64,000 bases of DNA. Origin: Molanna angustata. Taxonomy: Eukaryota; Arthropoda; Insecta; Trichoptera; Molannidae. The notes under the pieces were generated by a model that saw only the letters and a list, made by a program, of their open reading frames with translations, was not told the DNA's origin and ran no database searches. The DNA is taken from NCBI GenBank assembly GCA_963576475.1, contig OY754974.1, positions 4,306,747 through 4,370,746 on the forward strand, written 5' to 3'. Positions 23,141-39,901 of this stretch are shown one piece after another. A program made the position numbers and the translations under genes. The stretch's first letter is position 1; every line of letters begins with the position of its first letter.

Positions 23141-23144
23141 TGTA

Positions 23145-24660
23145 AGTTAATTTTTGTGAGCTTTAGTGGTAGTTTGAAGTGATACAGAGGTGCAAGTACC
23201 TATACATAGGTACTTATTATTGTATTATGAAATATTGCTTGAGATAAAAAGGGCTAATGCTAATATAATTTTGATTTTTTGTAAATCAATTATGTAGTAA
23301 TATTAAATAAATTTTCAATTTCTTTTCTTCATTTAGTAATTAACCAGTTATTTGCTATAGTTTTCAATTTGATATGTGAGTAGGTTCTTATGAATGGAAA
23401 GTCAATTTTAAAGAGGTTAAATATTTTAAGATCTATGTAGGTACGCATAGTTTTTCTGACCATGTGTTTTAGTTTTTGGTATTTCGTCAAGGTTTAGTAA
23501 TGCTTGTCTAGTATTGTGTGAATGTGAATATTTATTTTATGGTTAAATATTTATTACATATCTATTTACTATGCAATACCACATTAGGTAATACCTTATG
23601 TCGGAACTACAGAAATTAATTTCGAACACATTCACTAGTCTCTACTGAAATTGGTCTTTTTGGATTATTCCAGTTTTGGACTGAAATTGTCCTCTTAGAC
23701 TACACAAAGTAGGTACCTACCTACCAAACTTAAAGGACCTTAGAGTCTGGTTGGTTGCATACGCAATCGTGCAGAAAGTTTGGCCGGCAGCGACATCTTT
23801 CCACGAGGGTTATTAGCAGGTATCGGATGCTCGCGTCCTTTTGTTGAGCATTTTGGGGACAAAGCGCATTCAGCCGGGTATTTAATAGCGATTCAATACT
23901 ATTCATGTCGCACTGCAACAATGGAAATCCAGAAATGATACACATCAATAATACATATTGATGCTTATCTCCAACGGTGGGAAAGAATAAAAGAAACAAG
24001 AAGAAGAAAACGACAAAGGTATTGTAGCAAATGGCGTAATATTAGTTATATTCGCTTAAGATGCAAACAAGATAGCGTTGAGCAGTTGTTGGCCTGCAAA
24101 TAGGACATAAAAAGATGCCTTGGGGAGCACCGTCCGATATGAACAAATAATAATAATGAAAAGAATCCTTAGGTGCACACTCCTGTATATTATTCATCCA
24201 CCCAGTTGAGAACAATATTACGTTTTCACGACAATTGCAACTTCCATGAAGTTTTCTCGTATTATTTTTATTGTGCTCTCCGCAGATATGATAATGAAAC
24301 AGCGTCCCGGTGAATGAGATTTTTTTTTCTATTCAAAAGATTTTTTTATCAGTTGTTGTGTTGTCGCTAGTGAGACAGAATTTTATTTCGAATATGAAAT
24401 ATGATACTACCTACAGCCGATGATATTTCTAATGAAGAACGATATGGTTTCATATAAATATATACATACATACATAGTTTTATTAGTAGGTACTAATGGA
24501 TATTATGTTGCTATCAACTTCCTTAAAATCATTCAACTGATTATCTTTTTTCTGTGGCAATGCTAAATAATAAGAGATATAAAATATTTTTGAAAATTTA
24601 TGTATTCATTTATGGTACCTATATATTGACCTTTGCAAACATACAAAAAAAACACATATT
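23145..24660. other. spacer with an unexplained less AT-rich patch
   Basis: 23740-24150 is richer in GC than its surroundings. It holds a 64-residue tract on the minus strand (SIESLLNTRLNALCPQNAQ, then CRCRPNFLHDCVCNQPDSK) that I cannot assign, followed by an (AAT)n-like run at ~24145. A LINE relic is the simplest guess. The remainder is featureless. Confidence 0.3.
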
Positions 24661-24668
24661 TAAAACAA

Positions 24669-24746
24669 AATCACAGAAAAGAAAACAATAATAAACTTAG
24701 CAAAAAAAATCACAGAAAAGAAAACAATAATAAACTTAGCAAAAAA
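24669..24746. repeat. tandem duplication, ~40-bp unit
   Basis: AATCACAGAAAAGAAAACAA followed by TAATAAACTTAGC and an A run occurs twice in direct succession with virtually no divergence, so the duplication is recent. Confidence 0.85.
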
Positions 24747-25142
24747 AGGTATAACATATCCATATACCTACATAATAAAATGAAAAAAAAAAGTCAATAA
24801 CATAATTGAATTTCTATCAACTTTCCTTCGCTTTAAATTGTATAGGTACCTACACATAAATATTCAAATCAGAAAATAACACATTTTATTTGAGGGTATA
24901 TTTTTTATAATGTTTTAATAAATAGGGCTTAATATAATAGAAGAAAATATTAGTCAGATAACCATAATCATTGCCAACCGGCGAATTCTATTGATTTTTT
25001 ATTTATGCAAATACCTATAAGTGTTGGACACCTTACAAAAGAATGTCATTCTTTGGCGGGTATTCCAAATTGGAATATAGTAGGTACAATCTGACTTGAC
25101 GAGGTAAGAGAAGCTAAGAAAGTATTTGACTATCTTATATAG

Positions 25143-25427
25143 AAGCAAGAGATCAGTTATAATCTCCTTCTATCTGAGAGGTCATGCAGTGATCCTTATT
25201 CATCTCGTTCTGATCCTCATGATCCTGATTGTGGTGGCTGTAATCATTCACTCTTTGGGTGGACCCGTCTCCAAACCAATCTGTTCTATGTAGAACGTAA
25301 AAAAACAGTCACTGAAGACCCCAATACAGACTTAACAACATCACTCCATCTAGTCCACGAGCTACCACTAGATCTTCGTCTTTTCAAGATGCGTAATTCA
25401 CACATACATATTTTATATACCTACTAA
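25143..25427 (+). other. possible exon or coding relic, 94 codons, unrecognised
   Basis: A frame without ATG start, preceded by TTGACTATCTTATATAG (an acceptable splice acceptor with a branch-like TTGAC), runs 94 codons to TAA at 25425. Segments include SYNLLLSERSCSDPYSSR, DCGGCNHSLFGWTRLQTN and LHLVHELPLDLRLFKMR. GC content and codon choice differ from the AT-rich flanks. The nested GATCCT repeats at 25190-25225 encode SDP/HDP. No family is recognised. A true terminal exon would place this window inside a host gene on the + strand. Confidence 0.35.
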
Positions 25428-25636
25428 AGAATGAGAATCTAATTGAGTTCCTAATTAGGTACTAATTTTCAACTCTTGGAACGCACCTATACGAAACCTT
25501 CAGTTTATTGATATAATATAGGTACCTACCTATTAAAAAACTTTTTTAATACATTTCTTAATACATTCATGCAAACACGCCATATCCCTCAATGTGAAAA
25601 ACCAGTGACAAGAGTGTATAACCTTTTATTAATTAA

Positions 25637-26322
25637 GGGGGGAACTGCTGCCAACGTACCTATTTTTCAATTTTATGTACCATCATTATTTCTTATCAAA
25701 TCGTTTTGAAAAAAATAATTTATATATTTTGAGTATTAACAAAGAAAAATATATCTTTAGTTTTTGATAATGTTCTGTATAAATCATTGTAGAAAAATAA
25801 TGGCATACCCCGATTTTCAACGTTTATCTTATATTTTTAATAAAATATAAGGCGTAGTTCAACATATTTTTTTTAAATTAAAGAAGACAAAAATATCTAG
25901 AAAAATATGATGTGACGTTGCATTAATGCTTCAGATTAAGTATCTAAATAAACCTAAAAAACATTTATTTTCCATTCAGCGCCATTGCGAAATAAAAGTT
26001 TTTTTGGTTTATTAACTTAACCAGATGCATTAATGCAACGTTACATCGTATTTTTCCAGATATTATGATCTTTTTTAATTTATAAAAAAATATAATGCTC
26101 TATACCTTATAGTTTTTTAGAAATTTAAGATAAATGTCAAAAATCAGGGTATGGTTATTATTTTCCTACAAGAATATAAAGAGAATATAATTAAAAAGTT
26201 AATATATATTTTTGTTTATTAATATCCAAACTAACTAGGTTATTTTTTTCAAAATGATTCGTATTGTAGTAATGATGCAAATTCAAATTGAAAAAATAGG
26301 TACGTTGGCAGCAGTCACCCTC
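25637..26322. mobile_element. TTAA-flanked foldback MITE, copy 1
   Basis: 686 bp with inverted ends GGGGGAACTGCTGCCAACG and, on the other strand, GAGGGTGACTGCTGCC. TTAA precedes it (25633-25636) and a decayed TAAA follows. The halves are long inverted repeats meeting near 25985 (GCATTAATGCTTCAG left; TGCATTAATGCAACG right). TTAA targets suggest mobilisation by a piggyBac-type transposase; no coding sequence. Confidence 0.8.
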
Positions 26323-26329
26323 TAAAATA

Positions 26330-27240
26330 AAAAATCTAGAATATCAAATTATGACTTCTAGTAACTGACATTATAAAATGGATTAGATTTTTTTGGTCGA
26401 CAATGCCAAATTCGCTTTACTTTTTTAACACAATATACTTGATCAATATAATTGAGACACGTTGGGAGAAAAAGCGCTGAGATTTTTTTTCAAACACATC
26501 AATAATATGACAAATTGATATAGAACTTAAATATTCATAAATCATTGATGTTGTCAAAGCTTCATGTGAAAAAAAATTAACCCACTTTACGTTCGATAAG
26601 TACCTCAAGCAGATAATTTTCATCTTGAGACAAAGACATCAAAATGTCCGATTTTTTTATTACCGTTGATAAATTAACTTTAAATACCGGTTTTGTCCGG
26701 TACGATTATCTCGTTGCGGTATACTTTATTTCATATTATACCCGGTTATTTGAGGAAATTATCACAGGACTATTTGTATGTGGTCCATTGTGTGTTATCA
26801 TTATTTTTTAGCCCCTTTTCAAATGTTTTTTTTTTATTTCAACAAACTTTAAACAAAATATTTCGTAACTCTTATAACATTTTCATTTATAATAGGATCA
26901 AATAAAGAGACTTGCTATATTTGTTCACACTTTGCAGTAGGTATGTACCTACTAGGATAATGTTATAAATAGGGATAGGACAATAGAGTTTGAATAAAAA
27001 TCTACGAAGATATATTCCGTATAAAAATTAAAAAAATAGTTTTGTTTATACTAAAAATACTACTGTTTTTGATTGTATGGTAAATTTTGTTAAGCTGATA
27101 GCTATTTCATCTTATTGGGACTATTATTTATAATGTTCTGATAAGACGAAAAATAGCTATGGGTGTAACAAAATTAAAATAGCTACACCGTTGAATTGAA
27201 TTCTACCAAATAAATAGTCTCGCATTAATTGTATATTAAT
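26330..27240. other. AT-rich spacer, no feature seen
   Basis: No supported gene or element end. Confidence 0.4.
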
Positions 27241-27244
27241 AACC

Positions 27245-27865
27245 ATACCATCACGCCATTTCCCTATTTGGAGTAGGCAGAGAGAACCGAACGCCAGACT
27301 CCTCTCTCTTGACACACATTCCTCGCTTCATTCACGTCCATACATCGTCTCATACACGCTCTTCTATTATTCTTACTTCTAACATCACCGTCTTTCAAAA
27401 TCCCATTTATGTGATCGTGCCAACTTTTTCTTGGCCGACCTCTACTTTTCGTTCCTCTTTTATCAACCTTGTACACTTTTTTTGTCAGACGGTCATCACT
27501 CATTCTTTCTATGTGGCCGAACCACCTAAGGGCATTTATTTTCATCTTACTTACGATATTTCTTTCAATCATACATTCTCGTCTAATATCCTCATTTCTT
27601 ATTCTATCATACATCGTTTTACCACACATTCGTCTTAGTGACCTCATTTCAACCGCGTTAATTCTACTTTCATGCGTCTTCTGCCATGTCCATGTCTCAC
27701 TAGCATACATTAGAGTCGGTGCGACGATACCATTGTGTACCGCGAGCTTTGCTTGCCTCGAAATAATTGGGTCAGCCATTACCGTTCTTAATGCACCGTT
27801 CACTCTATTACCTGCCGCTACTCTCCTTTCAATATCTTTTTCCAATATATTAATGAACATTAATA
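27245..27865 (-). mobile_element. RTE-like LINE, 5'-truncated 3' end (longest copy)
   Basis: The minus strand (27860-27264) encodes 198 uninterrupted residues of the reverse-transcriptase C-terminus. Motifs in order are KDIERRVAAGNRVNGALR, TLMYASETWTWQK, RINAVEMRSLRRMCGKTMYD, RWFGHIERMSDDRLTKKVYK, GRPRKSWHDHINGILKDG and WRSVLSAYSK. The terminus is GGAAATGGCGTGATGGTATG. It is longer than the 6921 copy by ~23 residues and less decayed than 22110. Truncated at ~27865. Confidence 0.85.
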
Positions 27866-27884
27866 ATCAATTAACGACCCTCGA

Positions 27885-28000
27885 TCTTCCCCTTCAGCTT
27901 GTAATGAAGAGGAAGATCCGAAAATGGACAGGAATGAGAATTGTAGGGGAGCTGTTTCGCACTGCCCAGAACAACGTCAGGGAGACCTGACATAACACGA
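27885..28000 (+). mobile_element. LINE 3'-end fragment (different family)
   Basis: The + strand reads RKIRKWTGMRIVGELFRTAQ, then NNVRET and stop. This resembles the RxWTG...ELFRxA tail of RTE-like reverse transcriptases. It lies back to back with the 5' break of the minus-strand copy. Confidence 0.45.
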
Positions 28001-28194
28001 ATAGAAGTAACATTATTTATATTCAGATATAATAAGATACCTGCCTAATTGTGGATAATACCTGTAAAAGGGGCTTCTTTGACTTCCTTGCACCCTGTAC
28101 AAGTAGAAATTCGATTGCTAAATTGAGCAATTTATTTCAAGTAACCAGCGTTCCCATCGAGGATTTTTTTTCCATATATTTATCTTCTACTGAC

Positions 28195-28520
28195 TCTTGG
28201 CACCAGCATCGCTGGCAAAACTCTTCGTGATTAGTAAAAAATACAGAGATCCGAAATCTGTGCAGAGTTGAGGATATCGTATGATCGACAGAGAAGAATG
28301 TTCTGGAACGATCACGTGTCGAGAAGGACATATTCATGAACCGTTCAAGTGGTCAGGGATAATGTTCCCCGGAAAAGCATACTTCCAGAACATAGTCCCA
28401 GGAGATTCTGGCAAAACAGGTCACAGGATCGAGGGAAGATGACGTCGGACTCTATTTTTATGCCAACATGCCTAAAAAGAGGGCAAGGAAAACAAAAAGC
28501 AGTTTTTTTTTCGATTTACT
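28195..28520 (+). mobile_element. LINE 3'-end relic, KRWKDSW family
   Basis: Matches the fragment at 57975-58290 over its length (CATCGCTGGCAAAACTCTTC, GAGTTGAGGATATCGTATG, GGGATAATGTTCCCC, CCTAAAAAGAG). All frames are broken, so it is an older copy. Confidence 0.6.
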
Positions 28521-28559
28521 TTATATTGATTGTTTTGATTCATCGAATATTGTTATAGT

Positions 28560-28800
28560 GGCATATATGCAAACATTGGATTTTTTCCCATCTCAATGGA
28601 GACATTTCATTTTTCAACATCTCAATAGTGACGAAAATTTGATTGATAGGGAAATCAAATAAAAGGCAAAATTGATGAACGTTTTGCAAGCGCATAAAGT
28701 GATCGCGTATACCAGCGGATGACAGGTTTTAAGGTGCCTTGAGTTCCTGGTTCTCCTATAATATTCCAACTTCGTCTCTATTGAGATGTTAAAAAAATGT
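28560..28800 (+). repeat. short interspersed repeat R2, copy 2
   Basis: GCAAACATTGGATTTTTTCC, CGCATAAAGTGATCGCG and GCGGATGACAGGTT, ending CTCTATTGAGATGTT. It is the inverse of 44930-45135 over most of its length. Confidence 0.6.
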
Positions 28801-28924
28801 CATAAAATGTATTGATTTATCTTATATTCATTGTAAAATGAATACCAATAAAGTATATATAGCTCATCATCCTTTTGTTTTCCTGTTATAACATTAAATT
28901 TTTTCGACATTTTTTTTTTGTTGT

Positions 28925-29199
<275 letters not shown>

Positions 29200-30149
29200 A
29201 AAGTAATAAAGCAATCAAAATGTTAGTGTATGTGTGTGTGTATGTGTGTGTGTGTGTGTGTGTTTGTCTCACGCCTTCTGAAAAACTAAGAGCATCTAAA
29301 AATCTAATTTATGTGCGAACGTGTACCTGTATACCTGATGCAGTGTCACGCTAAAAATAATGCGATAAATATGCTGAATTTTAAAAATATTTCAATAATT
29401 ATTTTTTTCATACAAAATTTTCCAAGTCGTATCTGTCAAAAAAGTGTACATTTTGCACGCAAATATCTGTTAGTTTAAAAGTTAGAAGTACGTATTTACA
29501 CGAAAAAAATTTACTTTCAAGTATAACTTAGCGTTTAAGTGAAAAACATGGTGAATATTTTGTATAATTATAATGTTTAACTTATTTTTAAAGTAAGCGT
29601 TTTGTACATAAATGCCGCCATTTTAATATCTTTTCATACAATATTTCATTTTCCTACCGAATGAATATGTTCTTGAAAATAATAAACCTTTGAAATAAAT
29701 GTAATTATGAAATAATAAAATGAAACACAAGACATTACAGCAAGATTTAAGACATATATTGTAAAAGTCTGTTAATTATTAGTAAAGATATAGGCATAAT
29801 AAAATTGCATAATTTGTATATAATATTTGATATTTCGGACAATTTTCATTTTTATGGCATCGAACAAACCAATGTAGGTACCTACATATTCAAAAAATGT
29901 ATCCGAACCATTCGATATTACTTACGTGTTCGAATCGTTTCTATGGCTACAGAAAGAATGTGATATTCAAATAAAATTTGTTAGGAATCGAATTTATTTA
30001 GAAGGTTGTTGTAGGTAGGTACCTACCTAATACTATTTACTTACAAATCAACAATAATATACCTATACTGATTTCCTATAGGAAAATTATTTTATTTATT
30101 TATTTATCAACCGTTTGTCCGATTATAATGAAACTTTGGTGAATTGTCG

Positions 30150-30790
30150 AGCGTATGCCCAGGATGGTTTTTGGATTTAAACTTTTTTCTTATTCTTCTT
30201 CTTCTTCGTGTATTTGGTCGTTTTACCTATGAAGGGGGAGTATCCTGGGAAAAGAAGGTCCGACTGTCCCTCCATCTCTTCACAGGTCTTCCAGGACGGG
30301 TTCTGCATATAACCTTTTTTCTTCTTTTTCTTCAACGTGTACTTGGTCATCTTACCTATGAAGATGAACTATCCTGGGAGATGAAGGTCCAATTTTCCTT
30401 CCATCTCTTCGCAGGTTTCTGGATTTAAACTTTTTTCTTCTTCTTCTTCATCGTCTATTTGGTCATTTTACCTTTGAAGGTGGACTAACCTGGGAGAAGA
30501 ATGTCCAATTTTCCTTCCATCTCTTCGCAGGTATCTGGATTTAAACTTATTTCTTCTTCTTCTTCTACATCGTGTATTTTTGGTCATTTTACCTATGAAG
30601 TTGGAGAATCCTGGGAGTAGAAGGTCCAACTGTCCTTCCATCTCTTCGCAGGTATCTGGGTTTAAACTTTTTTCTTCTTATTCGTGTATTTAGTCATTTT
30701 ACCTATTAAGTAGAGCATCCTGGGAAAAGAAGGTTCTTTCATCTCTTCGCGGTTCTTCCAGGATGGTTTCTGGATTTAAACTTTTCTTAA
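30150..30790 (-). repeat. array of five antisense LINE-tail monomers
   Basis: Each ~115-125-bp monomer, read on the minus strand, encodes GRPAKRWKDSW, then TFFSQD-like residues and a stop. An (GAA)n-rich 3' UTR follows, then the next monomer. This is the C-terminal tail of the LINE family seen whole at 37258 and 57945. Monomer cores lie near 30268, 30391, 30508, 30630 and 30737. Confidence 0.7.
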
Positions 30791-30965
30791 CCGACTGATG
30801 GGACGGGATGTAATGAAGGGAAGGGAGGCACTAAAGGGCCTGAAGGGACGGGAGGTATAAAACTGCCTGAAGGGACGGAAGGTACTGAAGGGCCTGATGG
30901 GAAGGGACGTAATGAGGGATTAAAGGGACGGGAGGTACTGAAGGGCCTGAAGCGGCGGGTCCTGG
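30790..30965. repeat. G-rich minisatellite
   Basis: Repeats of CTGAAGGGACGGGAGGTACT and variants with GGGCCTGA; strongly purine-rich on the + strand. The counterpart in unit 2 is at 34085-34245. Confidence 0.7.
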
Positions 30966-32212
30966 AGTCTAATTCTTTTTCTTCTTAATTTTATGTAGAC
31001 CTTTAGGGCAGTTTTTATACTAACTATTTCCTATTGTCTAATTCATCTTCTTCTTCTTTTATGTATACATTTGGGTCATTTTTTTATAAAAATTATTTCC
31101 TTTAGTCTAATTATTATTCTTCTTCATTTAAGTACGTAGACTTTTGGGAGAGTTTTAATACAAACTATTTCCAATAGTCTTATTCATTTTCTTTTATACA
31201 AACTATTCAGTATTTATACAAACTATTTCCAATAGTCTAAATATTCTTCTTCTTCTTTTTTGTAGACCTTTTGGTGAGCTTTTATACAATCTATTTCCAA
31301 TAGTCTAATTCTTCTATTAGGTATATGTATTTTTACTTATTTTATGTAGACCATTGGAATAGTTTTTTATACAAACTATTTCTTATAGTCTTATACTTAT
31401 TTTTCTCTTTTTTATTTAGTCTTTTGGGTTAGTTTTAAGTCTAATAGTCTATTGTGCAGAAATATTATTAACGATATGCACACTTGATGAAAATACATAT
31501 GAAATGAATGGGATATGGGATGTGACGATATAACCTGCACTAGAATCTTTTCAATACTTTTGTTTAATTAAATTTAAACCATTTATATCATTAACACCTA
31601 ATATATAAAGAATGGGGGTTGTGGCCATTACTGAACTCTTCACAACATTTATATTCAAATTAAAAACTATTTACTATAGTTCAAGTCTTCTTCTTCTTCG
31701 TTAATGAAGACTTTCAGTCAAATTGAGCAAAAATATAATGCACACTTGATGAAAAAATATAAAAACGAATGGGATGTGACCAATACTAGATCTTTTCAGT
31801 ACCTACGTTTGTTTAATCAAATTTTAACCACATCCCAACATCCAAAATTACTAAATTTTCAATAGGTACACATTACAATTTGTTTTCGATGATAATATTT
31901 AAAAATGGGGGTTGTGGCCAAACCAATCTCTTTACAACGTTGATAAACAGTCATATTTAAAACCATTACGCAAAGTCCATGCGAGCAGAAATTGTATAAA
32001 TATTATACTTCATTCACACTTTATAGCAATATATAAAAAAGAATGGGTTGTGGCCATCACTTGAACATTTTACAATACTTAAACTCAATCAAATTTCAAA
32101 CCACTTTTCATAGTCTGATATTGCAAAATAATTGGGTGACAATATTATAAAAACGATTGCTTTTTCTTTCACAATTTTACATTCTTGGCCAACGGCGGGA
32201 CATAAAAGCTAG

Positions 32213-32226
32213 TATATATATATATA
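32213..32226. repeat. 14-bp TA spacer between the two Helitron-like units
   Basis: Only seven TA dinucleotides separate the CTAG end of unit 1 from the TC start of unit 2. Confidence 0.85.
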
Positions 32227-35504
<3,278 letters not shown>

Positions 35505-35539
35505 TATTTTTGTTATGTTATAAACTTATTGCCACAGTA

Positions 35540-36270
35540 CACATTGTATTTTATATTATCATCATCATCATTTCTGGTTGGTTGGAAGAAATTCCCTTTT
35601 GGCAATAAGCCTGCCAGTGTACCAATTATGTGTACAAGAAGACAAATAAATTTCATTATGTTGTATTTTAATTTAATTTTTGTGTAGTTATGTAATTGCA
35701 TAGTGCGATAGAGCTCGCACTGACAAACAATAACAAATTAGAATTAATATTATATTCTAATTTAAACTTTAATTAAATAAAATTAAATTTTTATTAACAA
35801 CTAAACGTTAGAGAATTTCGATGGTGTGGATGTGTACCTACTTCTATTTCATTGTCCCTGCACACACTATATATTGTTGTCAAACTATTTCTGTATAAAA
35901 ATTTTATTTTATACGTGTTTATTATAAATAAATAAATATTAAGTAATTTACTAATTTTAATTTATCGAAAAAAATATATAATACCTGATGAAGGTAGGTA
36001 CGTGACATTACTAGTGAGAAGATACATATAGTACATATAAGTACCTATGTACATACTTAAGTATAAATAATGTATGAATAGGTACCTACCTACAGTAGGA
36101 AACAAGATGTACACGTGTGGTCCATGATGTATGTATAATCTTCTGAAGCACAAAGTGGTCTGTGTTTTGTGTATATATACCTACACAACGTATAATGATT
36201 TTATTATGGCCCGCATCGTGACAGTGTAATTGGTCCATCCAAGATAGGTACATAGACTGAGGGATGTCTT
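35540..36270. other. AT-rich spacer with a LINE 3'-UTR-like start
   Basis: 35555-35640 carries GGTTGGAAGAAATTCCC and GGCAATAAGCCTGCCAGTG, a 3'-end motif echoed at 50700 and 54905. Beyond this, nothing supported; GTACCTAC palindromes at ~36082. Confidence 0.35.
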
Positions 36271-36484
36271 AACACACTGACCACCCAGCGAAAGGACGAA
36301 GCCTCTTCGGCAACGATCGGTCAAGTTCGGCTTTAAAAAAATAATAATGACACTTCGTACCTACAATATAATTTGAATTATTCAACGAGGATTGGATTGT
36401 ATACATTGTAAACAGATTAAGAAGAAGTGGCATATTAACAGTTATAGTTTTTTTTTTTTTTTTAAGTTTATAGTTGCTTCACTA

Positions 36485-36728
36485 TTGTTGCGAGGCACCA
36501 GCTTAGAATAGTGCTTCCACTCTTTTTTATTACTTATCATTGTTTTCGGGTATCCCGTTGTCGAGAATACAACAGGCAAAATAACATCTCACATAGTTCA
36601 CCACCCATTTGAATGTTAGCTTTTTACGTGAGATGAGACCTGTGTGTGGGGATACACGCACGTGTCTTGTACCAGCACACCTGTCGCTGGTTACATTGTG
36701 GTTGTGCCGTGATGGTATGAATGAATGA
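36485..36728 (+). mobile_element. SINE-like element, near full length
   Basis: Starts TGCGAGGCACCAGCTTAG and AATAGTGCTTCCACTC, passes CACATAGTTCACCACCC and CCTGTCGCTGGTTAC, and ends GCCGTGATGGTATGAATGAA. At ~240 bp it is the most complete plus-strand copy. No clear pol III A/B boxes are visible, so its head is of unknown origin. Confidence 0.75.
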
Positions 36729-37257
36729 ACAAGTGCTTCCCTGGTTGCATGGATAAAATTGTCGTGCAAAGGGTGCAAATGAATGACTTTTTAAAAAGTA
36801 TCCATATAACATCACTTGCTCAAAAACGCATTCCATACATAGACAGGTCCTTAAAGGCTGTATCTGTGAGTTTTTTTTTATATATCCGTTCAAATATTGA
36901 CTTAGATATGTACAGTAAAAATATTAATATGGTCATTAAAGTTTTTATATATTCCGTAGAGCAGTATCCTGAATCCTGCATTAGTTCTTGGTATATTTGT
37001 GAAAAAAAAATTGGCGCTGTCTCGTTATTCTAGATGTAATTTGAATTTGATGTATACTATTTGATTGAATGCAATCGAATTTATCATTGCATATTTTGTA
37101 TAAAATATTCTGTTTTTTTTTATATAATGGAATTCGGAAAGACATCATGTTACACCTTTTAAGTAATTCGCTATATTGGATGTGACGTTCATGTATCTTT
37201 TCAATATTATAGGAATAATTTTCATTCATTTTGATTGTAAATTGATCTGATGAGGGA

Positions 37258-37600
37258 ACGTCAGTTCCAAAACCTTCTTCTTCTTCTTCGTTTAGTAGAC
37301 CTAGTTGGTCTGTTCTTCAGAAACTATGCCTCCTGGGATGACGAAGTCCAGCTATCCTTCCATCTCTTGGGTGGTCTACCGGGCAGGCGGCGGCCGGAAG
37401 GAATTTCATTTGCTGCTATATTTGCAAGCCGATCACTGTCCATCCTGGCTACGTGGTCCCTCCAATGCCTTCTTCTGGATCTACTCCATCGAACGATGTC
37501 CTGTATTCCACATGTTTTCCTTATTTGAACATTGCGAACACGATCTCGGAGAGTTTTACCAGTGATTGACCTTAGGACCTTCATCTCCGTTGTCTTAGTT
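37258..37600 (-). mobile_element. LINE 3' end, KRWKDSW family
   Basis: On the minus strand (37584-37324) 86 residues are open: MKVLRSITGKTLRDRVRNVQ, RKTCGIQDIVRWSRSRRRHW, RDHVARM and GRPPKRWKDSWTSSSQEA, then stop. A short UTR ends in (GAA)n. It is the intact version of the tail amplified inside the Helitron-like units. Confidence 0.75.
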
Positions 37601-37609
37601 CCAAAACCG

Positions 37610-39185
37610 TTTACGTAAATTACAACAAAAATGAGATCAATAAAAGGTTGTTTAAAGTAGATAGAGTCACCTTTAGTAAAAATTATGTTGTTATACTATA
37701 CGTAAATAAACAATTCGATATTTCAGATTATTTGTTTGTTTCATGTGTGTTAAAGATGGTCAATACAATACGCATTTTATAAAAAAAATAACCAACACAT
37801 TTTCTCATAAAAAGTATGCCTCATTAAATTCAATATAAGTGTAGTTATGTACCTATGTAGGTTTAAAATTTTCGGTCTATATTTACCTACATGTCAATTT
37901 GTTTTATTACGTATTAAGTATTATGTATCATAGCAATCTTTAGTTAGTATACCTACTTATTAAGATTACTTCATCTCTGTTTCCAAACCTGCAGCTCGCA
38001 ACCCTTCACCTCATATATGTTTATTTCGTTGAATAAATAATAAACAGCACTGGCCGATTTTTTTTAAACAATTAACAGGTTTTATTATGGTCCAATATAT
38101 ATTTTACATGCACCCAAAAACAAGTTGCCACACTTTGAAGAATTCCAACGTTAACCGTCTAACAAACTCATAAAAAAGAAAACACAGTGAACAGCATGTA
38201 TCTCCACCGGAAATCAAAACTGACCTTTTTATCTCAGGAGACAGATATTAACCATATTTAGCTGAGAAGGCGATTTTTTGTTACTATACATGTCTACCAA
38301 ACCAGGATTTTGTTAAATATTCTTTATTCTTAATTTTTAACGGAATTCTCGTTTCTTAATTAGTATTTTTTTCTCGGTGCACTATTACTTTGATTATTTG
38401 TATGAGTTTATTTGTTGATTTTATTATTACATCAAATTAATATTAGGTACATGCATAGGCACTACTGTATCATTGCTAAGGTATTAATTAATTAGAAAGC
38501 AGGCTTCCTGAATTGAAAAATAGAGTTGATAAAAACGTTTTATTATAAGGTATACGCCTGTTTTTATACACCTATTCATTGGATACAATATTAGGTAAAC
38601 GTATTTAATAACACGGTTTTTAGGTATATTTCACAAACATCAGTATCATTCTGAAAACATTTTCTATTGTTAAATATTTCAAACTGCTAACGCTTGAGAC
38701 ATTTGAGAACTTGTGTTGGTTTTGTCGAAAGAATATAGGGGGCAATCAAAATAAAGGGTTACGGACAGTGAAATGGAAGCAAATTACATGTTGTCCAACA
38801 ATTAAGAGCACATGCTTATTTCTAAATCCAAGTTCCTATTCCTATAGAAAATGTAGACTTGCCTGATGTTGGATACCGCCCCAGTTTCCTATGCTGTCTC
38901 TAATCATTGCCAGACCATTTGAATACATTTTGATGGGTTTATTAGGACTGCAAGAGAACAAATACAATTCTAATATACAAACAAACTAGTCCACGATATA
39001 CGTACAAATTATACTCAATTGTTTTTTAATTAAACCCTATGACTTCACTTCCGGAGGGAAAAAAAATGTATATGTAGACTAATTTGTGTGTATTAATTTA
39101 CATATAATTTATTGATACCAGCTTTATATTGTACCTAATATTATTATAATACCTGCATATCTTAATAAATTTTGATCCAACCGTT
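37610..39185. other. AT-rich spacer, no feature seen
   Basis: No supported gene or element boundary. Confidence 0.4.
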
Positions 39186-39901
39186 TTTGTATGTCGATGG
39201 GTATGATGTAATTTTAGGCCCCAAGGACCACCATAATGTACAAAATTAGAGGAATTTTGTTTTTCTTTAGTTTCAGTTTAGGAAATGTTTACTTGATACA
39301 AGTACATATTAATTCTTTAAAAAGTTCATCCAACTGTCGATTTGTTCCTGAGAATTTATATATCTTAACATATCGACCAAGTATCACGCGTTTTGTATAC
39401 AGGGTCTATATTTTTCACGGCTTATTCAACTTTGAAGTAAAAAAAAACACCTACATAGAGGCTTCTGTGTTTGTATGTCTGTGTCCCCCTCCCCCTTATA
39501 ACTTTTGATCCGTTCAATGCACAGAGCCTATAACTTCAGAAAATATAGAAAGTTATAGGCTTACAAAACTTTTATTCATAGAATTTTTGTTTCAATCACG
39601 GGTTATCAACATTGGAATTTTTACTTTATTTTTCCATATATCTCAAAAACCATAAAGCTTTACGCTGAAATTGGTACGAATATAGACAAATACAAAACCT
39701 GAAATTAATTTTTTCAAAGAAGTTGAGAAAAAACACTTTTTTTATGATAAATTTTTGGTTAACTTCCTATATTTCTAAAACATCAAAAAATATCGAAAAA
39801 AGCAGAAGGACCCCACCTATATAATTTAATATTCTATTAAAAATATGGACATTGTAGTAGAATATTTCAATTATTTTTTAACAATATTAATTAATTATTT
39901 A

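Noticed and set aside
27309..27990. Plus-strand frames of 109 and 173 codons
   Set aside because: Antisense shadows of the minus-strand RTE reverse-transcriptase tail.
36270..36350. LINE-like tail AAGCCTCTTCGGCAACGATC with an A-rich end
   Set aside because: Too short to assign or to give an orientation with confidence.
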